A stretch of DNA of 64,000 nt from Apostichopus japonicus (Eukaryota; Echinodermata; Holothuroidea; Aspidochirotida; Stichopodidae), in NCBI RefSeq assembly GCF_037975245.1, contig NC_092572.1, positions 17,646,273-17,710,272 of the forward strand. The letters run 5' to 3'. Shown piece after piece: positions 11,313 through 22,773 of the stretch. The notes under the pieces were generated by a model. The model saw only the letters and a list, made by a program, of their open reading frames with translations, was not told the origin of the DNA and made no database searches. The position numbers and the translations under genes are program-made. How positions within the stretch are numbered: the stretch's first letter is position 1; every line of letters begins with the position of its first letter.

Positions 11313-14206
11313 AATCGACTTACACCGATTTAAATCGACATATACCAATTTCCTTCGACTTATACCATTTTCCAGCAGCTTAAATTGACTTCTACCGAAT
11401 TAAAATGACATATACCAGTTTAATTCGACATATCATCGATTTAAATCGAAATATACCAATTTAAATCGACATATACCAGTTTAAATCGATGATATGTCAA
11501 TTTAAATCGATATATGTCGATTTATTACCAGGCTATTTTATCCACTGTTGGATGTAGCCCTCCTCATGATTTTTCCAAGTTTCTCTGTCCATTGCAAGTC
11601 TATTCCATGTGTTTGCCGATGTATGTTGTTATGTCGTCCCGCCACCTACGTTTCTGTCTGCCTCTACCTCTCTTTACGTATCTGGGTTGCCATTCTGTCA
11701 ATCTTTTGGTCCATCTATAGTCCGCAATTCTCATCAGATGTCCTGCCTTTCTCCGTTTTGCTTCCTTAATCTTAAGAATGATGTCTTTTACTTGTGTTTG
11801 TTTCCTGATTTTTGAGTTCTTGACTTTGTCCCTTATTGTTATGTTGAGCATTCTACTCTCCATCGCTCGTTGGGCAACTAAGAGTTTCTGCTCAAGCTGC
11901 TTGGTTGTGGTCCATGTTTCAGCACCATAGGCCATTGTTGGAATGACACATTGGTTGTAAATTCTCCTTTTTATGCACATTGGTAAGTTGGGGTCGCACA
12001 GAATATCCTTGTATCTACCGAAACAACTCTACCCTGCCTTTATCCTGATCAGAACTTCTTCTTTGGTGTGTTCCCCTAGCATTATAGTTTGATCAAGGTA
12101 TTTATACCTGTCCATCTTATCGATTTTCTCCTTTTCCACCATTACGGTTTCGTCTGACTGGTAGTTGGTGATGTATTTTGTGTTTACCTTATGGATCTTT
12201 AAACCAATCTTTTTGCTTTCTATGTTGAGGTTGTTCAGATGAACTTTCATGTCTTTCACTGATGTAGTGATGAGTGCTACATCATCTGCAAATCGCAGGT
12301 CGGTTAGCCGTTCCCCATCTACATTGAGGCCTCTTTCCTGTAGATTCAATTTCCTGAAGATTTCTTCCATGGCAGTGGTAAAAACTTTGGGTGATAAGTT
12401 GTCTCCCTGGCGCACTCCTCTTTCAATCCTGATGATGTTCGAGATATCATTTTCAATATGTATCCTAGCTGTGGCATTAGTGTATTTATCCTTTAGCATA
12501 TGGACATATCCCTCATTTATTCCAACTTTGCGCAGTTCTGCGAATAGGTCTATATGTTTCACTGAGTCAAACGTCTTTTCGTAATCAATATATCACACGC
12601 ACAACTTCAAGTTGTATTCATTTGGCTTTTCGATGACTTGATTTAGGGCATGAAGATTTTTCTACTGTTGAATGCTTTCTTCTGAAGCCAACCTGCTCTC
12701 TTGGTTGGCTTTCGTCAAGTAGGCCTTTGATCCTAATTTGTATTTTTATAGTAAATATCTTGTATACATGGGATAACAAGCTGATTGGTCTGTAGTTTTT
12801 TTTGTCTGAATTATCACCTTTTTTTAATAGGAGTTCAATTTTAGCCTCCTTCCAACACTCTGGAATCTTTCTTTTGTCCAGTATTAATTGTAAAGTTTAG
12901 TTAGCTCCCTTAAAATTTCATTGCCACCAATCTTTATTATGTCACTAGTGATGTCATCTGTTCCCGGAGCTTTGTTGTCTTTCATTCCTTTAACAGCTAC
13001 TTCTACCAATCTCTCTGTTATTTTTGGTAGGGCTGACTGGTCTGTTGACAATATATTTGGCCTGGTGTCTGTGCTCTTTGAACTTTAGGGTTCCGGATAG
13101 AAGTCAGAACAGACATCTAGAATTTCTTGTCTATCATTTGTAATTGTGCCATCTTTTTGTTTCATCTGATGCATTCTGGTTTTCTTCCGATTCAGTTTAT
13201 TGATATGTTGTGCTCCTCTTCCACTTCTAAGAATAGACTCAATCTTTTCTTTCCTTTTCCTCCTACTCCTTTGTCTCCTCTTCTTTCGCACTGTTTTCAC
13301 GAGCTCGGCATATTCAATCTTCTGAAACTTGGTTTTGTCCTATATTTCCCTGAACTCTTTCCTCTTTCTGTCCAGATCTTCAATCACATTGTCCTCCTTG
13401 GTGGTTTCCTTCTACTTTTCCTGTGGAGCAATTTCTGCTGCAACTCCCATCACTGTATTAGAGATGATTTTATAGCTTTCATCTAGCCCAGTGTTTTCTA
13501 TATCAAGAGATTCAAAGCGATTTCTGAGTTCAAGCTGGAAATCCTGGCTTGTTGGATAGTTACTTACCGCCACCAAATAATCTGTTTACGATATAGTTTG
13601 ATATATGTTAATTTATGCATACCTTAATTTGAATGGTATGGTTTGTGTTATGTAACGTCTACCAAGGTTTCTTGGAAAACGTTCTTGTTAATAACTCACA
13701 ATACATTACGTTAACCGTTTAGACGGATCAATGGCGTCATAGTGTTTTGTCACTGAAGTTTTCATATAAGTTTTGTTAGGTTGTCCCGGGACCGACAAAA
13801 CAGCTTTTCTCTCTCAGTCGTAAGATGTTAATCCGACTCTTTTTCTCTTTTTTAATGAACTTAGGTCTGGCCAGTTTGTTGTTGAGATGTATATTGGCCC
13901 TGACCATTCTGTGGTCACTTACAATGTCCACTTTTGTGATAACTTGTCGATTTATACCAGTTTAAATCGATGATTTGTCAAACTGAATCTGTATAGAGCC
14001 CTATGTCATTTTAAATGGACATATACCAATTTAAATCGATGACATGTAAAATAAATCGGTATATTTCAATTTCATACAACATCTACCAGTTTATATCGAT
14101 GATATGTCGAATTAAATCGCTAAAAGTCAATTTCCTTGGACTTACACCAGTTCCTAGCAACACAAATTGACATATACCTATTTAAATCGACATTTCATCG
14201 ATTTAG
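11313..14206. repeat. AT-rich foldback block, split by a LINE insertion
   Basis: Outer parts 11313-11525 and 13945-14206 consist of alternating direct and inverted copies of ATCGACATATACCAGTTTAA and its complement (ATCGATGATATGTC). The LINE lies between two copies of TGTCGATTTAT (11515-11525, 13945-13955). The uninterrupted version is at 49367-49648. Confidence 0.75.
11526..13944 (-). mobile_element. 5'-truncated LINE (endonuclease/reverse transcriptase type), degenerate
   Basis: Reading on the minus strand from 13944 down: the last part of an endonuclease domain (SDHRMVRANI), a basic linker (11 of 20 residues K/R near 13260), the RT fingers (KAPGTDDITSD, then NYRPISLLSHVYKIFT, QPREQAGFR), palm (YIDYE-FDSV, GVRQGDNLSP) and the catalytic FADDVALI at about 12280, then YGAETW, RWTKRLTEWQPR and EEGYIQQWI, followed by a stop and almost no 3' UTR. 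Several frameshifts and stops make it inactive. The 11-bp target duplication and 5' truncation are typical of target-primed reverse transcription. The clade is not assigned. Confidence 0.85.
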
Positions 14207-14866
14207 CTCATTAACATATTCCAAATTTCGGTGATGATTGACATGTGAAGATACATCACCTGACAAGGCGGTGGAATAATTTAAATAGTTCCAAATTTAC
14301 CAAGCTAGCAATGGTGTTCATCATGATTACGTCAATGGTAATTATGGACAACTACTTAAAAAAGATTCGGTGTAATACTAAAGCTGAAAAACTGATATGT
14401 CAGTGACGTGCAATTAACTCAATGCAAACTGGGCTTGTCTAGTCAAAAGACTTGGAGCTATATATGAATACTTTAGCCAAATACACATAGGCCTACAGTA
14501 CGTATACACAGATGTACTCCAGTTAAACCATGAACAAAGATTATATTGTTCTGCATTGAGGCCTACTGTAGGGTTGTGTTTTACTGCAGCTATATATATA
14601 TGTACACATGGCATTAACAATTACAGTATTCAAGCTCAAATCATGCATTCCACGGTTATTCAGCATATATGATATTGTGTAAAATACGGAAGTTCCTAGT
14701 TCTATTTTGCTAGTAACTGTATACGATGTCAGCACCTAAAGTTGTTATTCATGTTTTACCAACGAGCCTTGAACAACTGCTATTAGCAATCGAACATATT
14801 TACTGTCGTCTTCATTAGTAAATTGTTGCTGAAGTTTCAATACTGCGACCTATAACAATTGTAGCA

Positions 14867-17800
14867 ATGATGTCCATTCTCTTGCTGTTTCTGATGGCGT
14901 TTCCGATAACCAATGGTTTGCCTGCGTCACCGGTAATTAGTCATGTCTACGGGGTACACAGTCACGAGACATCTTCGACTATTAAAGATCAGCCAATGCC
15001 ATGCGAGTACCACATTTCTGGTAAGTCTTTAATGCACGCTGTTAAACAAGCTTTACGCTATATTTTGCATAGGGTTGTAAAATAATTTCGTTCTCTTCTT
15101 ATTATTAGGCATCTAGTATCAGGTTAATTTTCCCGTGTGTACAACTCCTTTTAAATGTCCAGTACTTAACCGTATAGTTTAATATGGACGAACAAAGTAT
15201 GTTTTCAAACAAACATGAAAGTATCACCAAGTTGCATCGTTTACGACTTAGTTTGGGGTACCGGTAACTTTGGTCAAACAGAATTTGATTTTCAGGTAAC
15301 TCGTCTCAATGACGTACATAAGGGGCGAAAGGTGGGGGTGATAGAGATTAGACTTATAATTAAAGACCACATTTGTAGCACTAATATGCCTCGCGAGAAC
15401 GCGCTAATTCAGAGACCCTACCACCCACCCCTCGCTCACCCTCCTAGTCTTCCTAATGGGGGTCGCCGTCAACGACATCAGGCCCGAACGTTCTTCTTTA
15501 TACATTCATTGACTTGCTTCTGCATGGCCCTTCCATTAAGGTTCATGCCGCTTTCCAAATCAGTGGTTGCATTGACACCGCCTCCTCTCTCTACTTTTAA
15601 AATCATAAACACCTTCACCGTTCATTGTCGTTCCTTTAATTATCAGTGCAGAATGGTACCTTCTTCGAAATAGAAGATCTTGTTAATTACTATCATAAGC
15701 TATACTACGAGAAGACCTACAATCCCTTAGAGCTATACTATGAATAACTACAAGCTCTATGAGCTACACTATGAGTACTATGAGTTATATTACGAGGAGC
15801 TACTAGCCCTATGAGCTATACTATGAGTATTTTGAGCTATACTATGAGAAGTTACAAGCCCGATGAGCTATACTATGAGTATGATGAGTTATATTATGAG
15901 TTCTATGAGCTATACTATGAATAGTTACAAGCCCTATGAGCTACAATATGAGTACTATGAGCTATACTATGAGAGGTTACAAGCCCGATGAGCTATACTA
16001 TGAGTATTATGAGTTATATTATGAGTACTATGAGCTATACTATGAATAGCTACAATTCCTATGAGCTACACTATGAGTATTATGAGCTATATTATGAGCA
16101 GTTACAAGCCCTGTAAGCTACACTATGAGTATTATGAGTTATATTATGAGTACTATTAGCTGTACTATGATTAGTTGCAAACCATATGAGCTACACTATG
16201 AGTACTATGAGTTATATTATGAGCAGTTACAAGCCCGATGAGCTCTACTATGAGTATTACGAGTTATATTATGATTTCTTTGAGCTATAGTATGAAGAGC
16301 TACAAGTCCTATGAGCTACACTATGAGTACTATGAACTATATTATGAGCAGTTACAAGCCCTGTGAGCTATACTATGAGTATTATGAGTTATATTATGAG
16401 TACTATGCCATATGAGCAACACTTTGAGTACTCTGAGCTATATTAGGAGCAGTTACCAGCCCTATGAGCTGTACTATGAGTATCGTGAGTTATATTATTG
16501 GTACTTTGAGCTATACATGTGCTCTACAAGGAGCTTCACTATGAATACTATAAGATATTCCGAGAGTAGACCAAAAGCCCTATCAGTTATACTATGAGCT
16601 ATATATGAGCTATACTATGAACTATACTATCAATACTATAAGATATACTATGAGTAGACCAACTATCCCTATGAGCGATAATATAAGATATACTATTAGA
16701 TGAGTATTTACAAGCTCTACGAGATGTACTATGAGTACCATGAGCTATATACATGAACTTTACTATGAGTACTATGAGCTATACTATGAATAGTTACAAG
16801 CCATATGAGGTATAGTATAAACTACACTATAGATTAGGGTCTGCGTGTGAGTAGGAATACACCATATTTGATGCGATAGCGTACGAGGTCTAAAATAAAA
16901 CGCTCAAGTTCAAGTTGCTATCAACTCTCCGGTAGATGGTTATACATTTGTTAGGCCATGGCATTTCTTTGTCTTTCTGGTCGTAATTCGCATCACGACG
17001 GCGGTGTGCGGCGGTTCACCAACTAAATCCAGCTGCAAAACTACAGGACTGAAGACGACACGACACAACTCGACTGTAGTTACGAGGAAAATCGTGGATA
17101 TATAGTCGTGCATTGTGCGTGTGTGTTTAAGACTATAACTGATCATGACTTTGGTCAGTTTTATTTCGTATCGGCTTCAGTCTGGAACACTGAATAGCCT
17201 ATATAGCGTTTTCGTCGAGACTGGTAGCCGTGCCGTGTGTACGGGTTCACAACTAAAACTATACACGTTTTACAAATATAGCCATTGGTTACAATGGTTA
17301 TACATTTTTCACGAAAAATCTGGTCTGGTCGGATCGGGTCGGGTACAGTCGTACAGTCTGCGACGGACTGAAAACCGCCCAGTTTCAACAAATATAACCC
17401 ATCAGTGGTTTAACAAATGAACATGTGACCTAAATGAGCTCCGTTCGTTAACAGCGGAACAGTCGTTGTGATTGCTCTTATACGTCGATCAGTGTTCCGA
17501 GGTCAGTTGTAAGTCCACCGGTGTTCACCGCGTTCCGCAAACTAAGGCACGACGGTCAAGTTGAGAATTCGGGCAGTGTATGGATGTCGAAAGGTTATAT
17601 TTATGATAAACCAAGGCTGACTCCGCACTTTCTGATTTGTTTACTCTCTTTTTCCTAGGTCCTTGGATGGACCACTTCAACTTATCATTTACACCAAATC
17701 CACCAAAAGTAGAAAGTCTCATCAAAGTCGTTATCAATGTGGTGCTCCGTAAGTATACATAAAATTGATCATTATCTCATCATTATCTGTATCAGTTGAT

Positions 17801-19291
17801 TCTTTCTCCCATTTAATTAAATTTGCAAGTTTGTTTAATCCGACCAGTGGTAGTCGGGCAGGTAATACGATAAGTAATTATTACTCACATTCAAATAATG
17901 TTTTGGGTACATTTGCAGCAAAGGACGTATGGTCAACCCGGGTATCTTTAAATGCTACATTGCAAGGCAGTGAACTAACTTTCAAACTGGACAGGACAGT
18001 ATGTGATTTGGCCATGAGATATGATTGGTGCCCTGCTAAGAAAGGAGGTAAATATTGCGCTGACCAATTAACTTCACGTAACTGTTCAGAACATTGTGAA
18101 CAAGTTTGTTTTTGCAATGTTGATAACATCTGCAGAGAAACGAAGGAATTTCTTATGAAATTATGTAATAGAAAATATTCCAAACTTGAACTTACATAAT
18201 ACACATTTTGGAGGTTCTCAGCCGCAATATAACCAACGATAAGTTAAAACTTGGCAGGAAACTGCACAATTTTCTTTTCTGCTATTCACACGATACAAAC
18301 AGAAAACACAGTAACTACTGTAAATATTCAAGTTTTGTCCAGAGTAAAATTTGGATCGTGTTATAAATCAGTTGCATATGATTACAGAAAGAACTGGGGA
18401 TACGTGTAACCCCATCAAATCCTCTAGTTTGATGCATTTGTTTGGATTACACATATCCTCAGTTCTTACTGTAAACCTAATAGCGCATGCTACGGATTTA
18501 TCATATTTATCAGCATGATCCAGTATTTACTGTGGTACAAAACTCAGTGTGAATCTGTTTGCTTTTAAAAACCATAACGTTGCACGACCCTGAAATAAGG
18601 TCAACAGTTTCAGTACTGGGAATAGTAGTCTTCATACATATTGAATATAACTAGACAGTATACTTGAAAATAATATTGACCATTTATTCCGCTTTACAGA
18701 TCACATTCACTTCGAGAAATTGTTTAACTGTACTTACCTTCCAAGGGTAAGTAAAATGTATTTTATCTGTAACTATAACGTGTTAGGTGATGCCATACAG
18801 GCATAGTAGGCCAGGCAAATTGAGCCATCATACCACCCCACCCCCCCCCCCTTCCTAAGTGTATATACATTGATGTATATTTATATAAAAGATTTGAAAC
18901 TGTAGTATAAATATGAATAAATATATATATACCCCAGTAGTTCACCGCTATATAGGGATCATTGCATGGTTTACAATTGCGTGGGACAGTGTGGTGTCTG
19001 ACTGGATATATACATACCCCAGTAGTTCACAGTTAATTAGGGATCGTGGAAAGAGCTAGGGAGATCAGTGCTATTAACAATAAGGTCATTTGGTCAAAAT
19101 CGTTCCTACCAAACGTGTTCCTGCACATTTCAAGTTCTATGTTAGATTGTTGGCCGTTTCATGTTCTTCTTTTCTTTCTTTCCTTCTTTTTTCTTGTATA
19201 ACAGGGGACATACTCTGTCGCCGTAGAGATGTTTATTCAAGATGACGAAAAAATTTTAACATTGGTCATGAATAATTGCACTCTTTACTGA
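14867..19291 (+). CDS. Unit 2: secreted ML-domain (NPC2/PG-PI transfer-like) protein, 5 exons
   Basis: Reference copy. Exons 14867-15020, 17659-17748, 17919-18047, 18700-18746 and 19205-19291 give 168 residues. The start is the first of two adjacent ATGs; the second would also work. Signal peptide is about residues 1-17. Cysteines at about 46, 110, 119 and 165 fit ML pairing 46-165 and 110-119. Landmarks: FTPNPP at 62-67, QGSEL at 97-101, VCDL and WCPAKKG at 109-124, YLPRGTY at 137-143, a final strand to NNCTLY. Exon 4 reads LFNCTYLP, adding a fifth cysteine at about 135 inside an N-C-T sequon. Intron 1 holds about 1.1 kb of minisatellite. If intron 3 is retained, the frame continues 49 codons with several cysteines before a stop. 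Spacer B lies upstream and spacer A downstream. The function is probably extracellular lipid binding, by family inference. Confidence 0.78.
15690..16832. repeat. ATGAG minisatellite in intron 1 of unit 2
   Basis: Tandem ATGAG pentamers separated by 4- or 7-bp AT-rich spacers (9- and 12-bp steps), broken regularly by a motif like CAGTTACAAGCCCT. Because most steps are multiples of three, long YYEYYELYYE-type frames appear on the + strand; these are artefacts. Confidence 0.9.
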
Positions 19292-20675
19292 TGACCCATA
19301 TGATCGAAACGTATTAACTGTAACAGTGTATAGCTAACAGAAAGGTAATTAGAAAATGACCTTATTTTTCTCAACTTTTCCAACGTTAGCTAGTCATTGT
19401 TACAACGGATTTCACCACCCATGCCCAAAATAAACAGAGCCTGGCTATTATGTCGGTCACATCGCGTTCCGCTTACTTGACCAGTTCCAATCTCTGAATG
19501 CAGATCGCAATGGTACCGTGATGAATAATAGTATTCGTTCGTTATTATCGAGGAAGAAATCTTATCAAGCATAACTTCGAAGTTTCAAGCCGTGCTCAAT
19601 GTATTACATACAAATTTCACCAGGATGCTGTAGTTAACGTTCTTCTTTCATTAGTTAAAATAATTATATCTATGAGCTGTCCATTTAATTATTGCGAGAC
19701 AAGTAACTGAGTTCGACATATTGTTGAGTGAAGTCCAGAAGGGAAGTAGTTTATCAAAAGCGTGTGATCATTTTTACGGTTGCATGGCGGTCCCTTCCTA
19801 TAGCTAATATGTAGGATAAGCCACAGCTTTTATCCCACAAAGATGCAATGAATAACCAATACAAATGCAAACTCTTCTATGTACGATTCTAAAAGCTTCA
19901 TTCAGGAATGTCACATGTTATAAGAAGTGCCCCTCAAAGCATTTTCCTTACTCTTTCATGGCACCCAGTATACCCACCAGTTTGTTCTTATTTAACTCTA
20001 TTGGAGTGTTGATATCCAAAAGAAATTACACCTACATAAGCCAGTACTAGCTGCATATTAATACGTTTCCAAATAAGTATCTAAATATGTTAAGGATTTT
20101 AGTCGGGCCAAGCACACCCGGGTCTGGAGTTCCTTGCCATTCGAACCCGAGTTACACCAAATTATGAAGACGAACTCCGAGATAGGTATATTCCCGTAGG
20201 CGTATATCTGCAGTAAATATAAGCTGTTTTGCTAAGGTTATAAACAATGTAATTAAGAGATACTCAGACAGTTTTCATTCAATAAACAAAAGTAAGTTTC
20301 CAGATTTACTAACTCCGTTTAACCTTCTCTCTTCTCATCTCTCGCCCGTTTTATGACTTAACGTAAACAAACGTAACCCACATATGTATGTATGTATGCG
20401 TGTGTGTGTATGTATGTATGCGTGCGTGTATGTAAGTATGCGTGTATGTATGTATGTATGAATATAAGATCCTCCTGCAAGCAGGAACTCGCGAAGAAGC
20501 CCAATGCAAGGGCGGCGGAACCGGAGGGGCACCGGGGGCACGTCCCCCCCCCACTTTTCCTCAGGTTAAAAATGTGCCCTTTTTCTACATAAAAAATTCT
20601 AAATAGAAAAAGAGTTTACAAAGCGAAACCCACGTCGAATGAAATATTTCGGGAGGTTTTAAATGTTTACTACCA

Positions 20676-21055
20676 TAGGCGTAGGAGCCCAATTTGATTT
20701 GGGGGGCTGTAATGACTTGCCCGAAAAATATCACCAAAAATTTTCTCGCGCTCCGCGCGCTTCAACATCTTAAATGTGCATATCGTATGGGCATGCGTCG
20801 GTTATTACATCGCATGCCAATAACATATATACAATCATTTGCCGTCTTATTACCCTTCCATTTTGGTTAGAATTATTCGGGAAGTCGTTACAATCAATAA
20901 TTATCATAATAATATCAGTTTAACCATTGAAAAACACATAGCAAATTATTTTTCTTTCAGTAGTTGCCTGAAAAATTCTCAGCAGATTGCCCGAATTTTC
21001 ACAAAAAAAATCGGTTGGGGCTGCAGCCCCCCCCCCCCCCCGCCTCCTACGCCTT
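20676..21055. mobile_element. Nested 380-bp MITE-like element with 12-bp target duplication
   Basis: Flanked by exact direct repeats TGTTTACTACCA at 20664-20675 and 21056-21067. Termini are inverted: TAGGCGTAGGAG at the left, CTCCTACGCCTT at the right. Sub-terminal GGGGGGCTGTAATGACTTGC and GGGGCTGCAGCCCC. No open frame with recognisable transposase. A diverged relative in the opposite orientation lies at 58198-58625. Confidence 0.65.
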
Positions 21056-21559
21056 TGTTTACTACCACAAGGCTTCTAAAATTCTGATGCCAACAAAATC
21101 ATAATGCATTTCTAAAAATGCATTGCTATATTACATTGTGACTTTCTAATAAGCACAAGCCATTTATAGCCTACTATCAATAATGAGTGTAGTTTTAATA
21201 TCCCATAACCTACCCCATTATTTCGTATTTTCACATATTTCATTTGCTTTCATGCATGTATCGATCGCGTACGTGTACAGGTACTTGCACTTTATAATGG
21301 TTTCACCTCATTTTCTACGAAATATCATAATCGAATTTCTGCAAAGTGCCTTCGACGTTGGAGCCGCCCCCCCCCCCCCGCAGAATAAAAGTGCCGCACT
21401 TGGTGACATGAACTTCAAAATTTAGTTCTAGCATATTGACGAATATCTAAAATTAACTGGAAAATGACATAACATAGAAACGTTGTGGTGGCACAGGGGG
21501 CACATGCCCCCCACTTTTTCTCAGGTTAAAAATGTGCCCTTTTTCTACATAAAAATTGA

Positions 21560-21745
21560 GGTGTCTCAAGTTAGCAAGAGGCCGGGGAACCAGAATGAAC
21601 ACTCGGGAAGGGCCGTTTCCAGCCATCTGAGGGGTTTGTAAAACCAAAAATTTTCTTGTACGCTCCGCGCGAACCGATGGTTGCGCTCCGCTCAAATAGT
21701 CGTGCATACAACTTTGCAAATCCTGGCTACGCCCCTGACTTTTAA
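21560..21745 (-). repeat. Dispersed GC-rich repeat (GCGGAGCG...GTACAAGAAAATTTT family)
   Basis: On the minus strand: GGGGCGTAGCCAGGATTT, then GAGCGGAGCGCAACC, GGAGCGTACAAGAAAATTTT and a CAGATGGCTGGAAACGG segment. The same order of motifs appears on the + strand at 57530-57700 and 58775-58885, giving three copies in the window. Confidence 0.55.
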
Positions 21746-22257
21746 TGAATTTCTGTGGGTCAAACTCAAAGCTATTTCGAATGGAAAAAATTTGTAAGAT
21801 ATTGACAAGAAATAAACTCTAATTCGGAAGATTCCTACATTAGCAACTAGCATGATTTCACTTCATTTTGTCTCAAAAGAAAAGTTGTTCCTTGTTTCCC
21901 AATTTGCACATTGAATATTGCAGTGCTAGTATGCATATTTTCCTTGAGGGGGGGGGGGGGGGGTGGGGCGTTGTTGGAGTGATGTGTATACGCATATAAG
22001 ATAATACAATAAGAGTTATAAAGGGTACTAAATAAAAGGCTGCATCAGTCCAATCGAATTTCTGCAAAGTGCCCTTTGATGTCGGTGCCCCCCCCCCCTT
22101 AGTTTAAAAGTGCTTCCGCCGCCCTTGCTCATTGGCTTATCGAAGCCGCAAGCTGAGCGAAGCCAGTCTCTTACATTCATATTTAACGTCCATGATTATG
22201 ACTGATGAATTCTCAATTGTCAACAACTCTGTAACTGGACGACATACATTAGTTCCT

Positions 22258-22700
22258 TAAACAGTGTTCCTTATTATAGGCGGTTACAACTGTTGAATCT
22301 CACCACACTGGAGCTTAGGAGGTTACCTGGGGACTTGATTCAGGTTTTCAAGATTCTGTATGGTTTTGACAATTTATCCTTTACCGATTTTTTTATGTTT
22401 GCTAACAGTAGTTGTACCAGAGGTCACTGTCTTAAACTCCAAAAGTCACAAAGTAGGATTATTATTCGGCATTACTTTTTCTAATAGGTTTGTGAATGAG
22501 TGGAACGGTTTGCATGAGAAAGCTGTACTTGCAAGTAGTGTCAATGGGTTTAAGAATGCTTTGGAGAAGCACTTTCAGCATTGTAATCGGGTCTGAGTGT
22601 TTGTGTCTTCAGTTTTTTTCTCTCTCCTATAGGGTCCTTGATGGGGACTTGAGTGTCCCTCATGATCCCTTTTCCAACTAAACTAAACCAAACTAAACAT
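22258..22700 (+). mobile_element. CR1-like LINE 3' fragment
   Basis: Duplicate of the fragment at 2822. Two overlapping frames (22293-22484 and 22360-22596) together cover GDLIQVFKILYGFDNLSFTD and then RFVNEWNGL and GFKNALEKHF, so a frameshift separates them. It ends in ACTAAACCAAACTAAAC tail repeats. Confidence 0.7.
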
Positions 22701-22707
22701 TAATCTT

Positions 22708-22773
22708 GGAGTGACTCGAACCAGGACCTTTATGATTGGAAGGCACCGGCGATAACCACTGAGCTAACACTCC
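22708..22773 (-). repeat. tRNA-derived (SINE-like) element
   Basis: Copy of the element at 3275 with intact A-box and B-box motifs; not a functional tRNA because the T stem is missing. Confidence 0.6.

Larger units (their letters stand above)
8608..14866. other. Type B spacer between units 1 and 2
   Basis: Contains a tRNA-derived element, the conserved short open segment, a C-homopolymer tract near 10350, a Ty3/gypsy pol remnant and a foldback block split by a LINE. Between the foldback and exon 1 (14207-14866) nothing coding is seen. Confidence 0.6.
20507..22127. mobile_element. Composite non-autonomous DNA-transposon-like element with inverted termini
   Basis: Inserted in spacer A where other spacers are continuous. 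Ends are perfect 14-bp inverted repeats: CAAGGGCGGCGGAA at 20507-20520 and its complement at 22114-22127. Inside, a left-type module (GGCAC..GGGGGCAC, then CTCAGGTTAAAAATGTGCCC) occurs at about 20526 and 21493, and a right-type module (TCGAATTTCTGCAAAGTGCC plus C-run) at about 21332 and 22056. This suggests two tandem or nested copies. No transposase is visible. The C-runs and high GC contrast with the surroundings. Confidence 0.6.

Noticed and set aside
11600-11815. Plus-strand frames over the LINE
   Set aside because: Shadows of the reverse-transcriptase ORF, which reads on the minus strand.
17881-18204. Minus-strand frames opposite exon 3 in all units
   Set aside because: Antisense shadows of exon 3 and its read-through; they carry no splice logic or domain.
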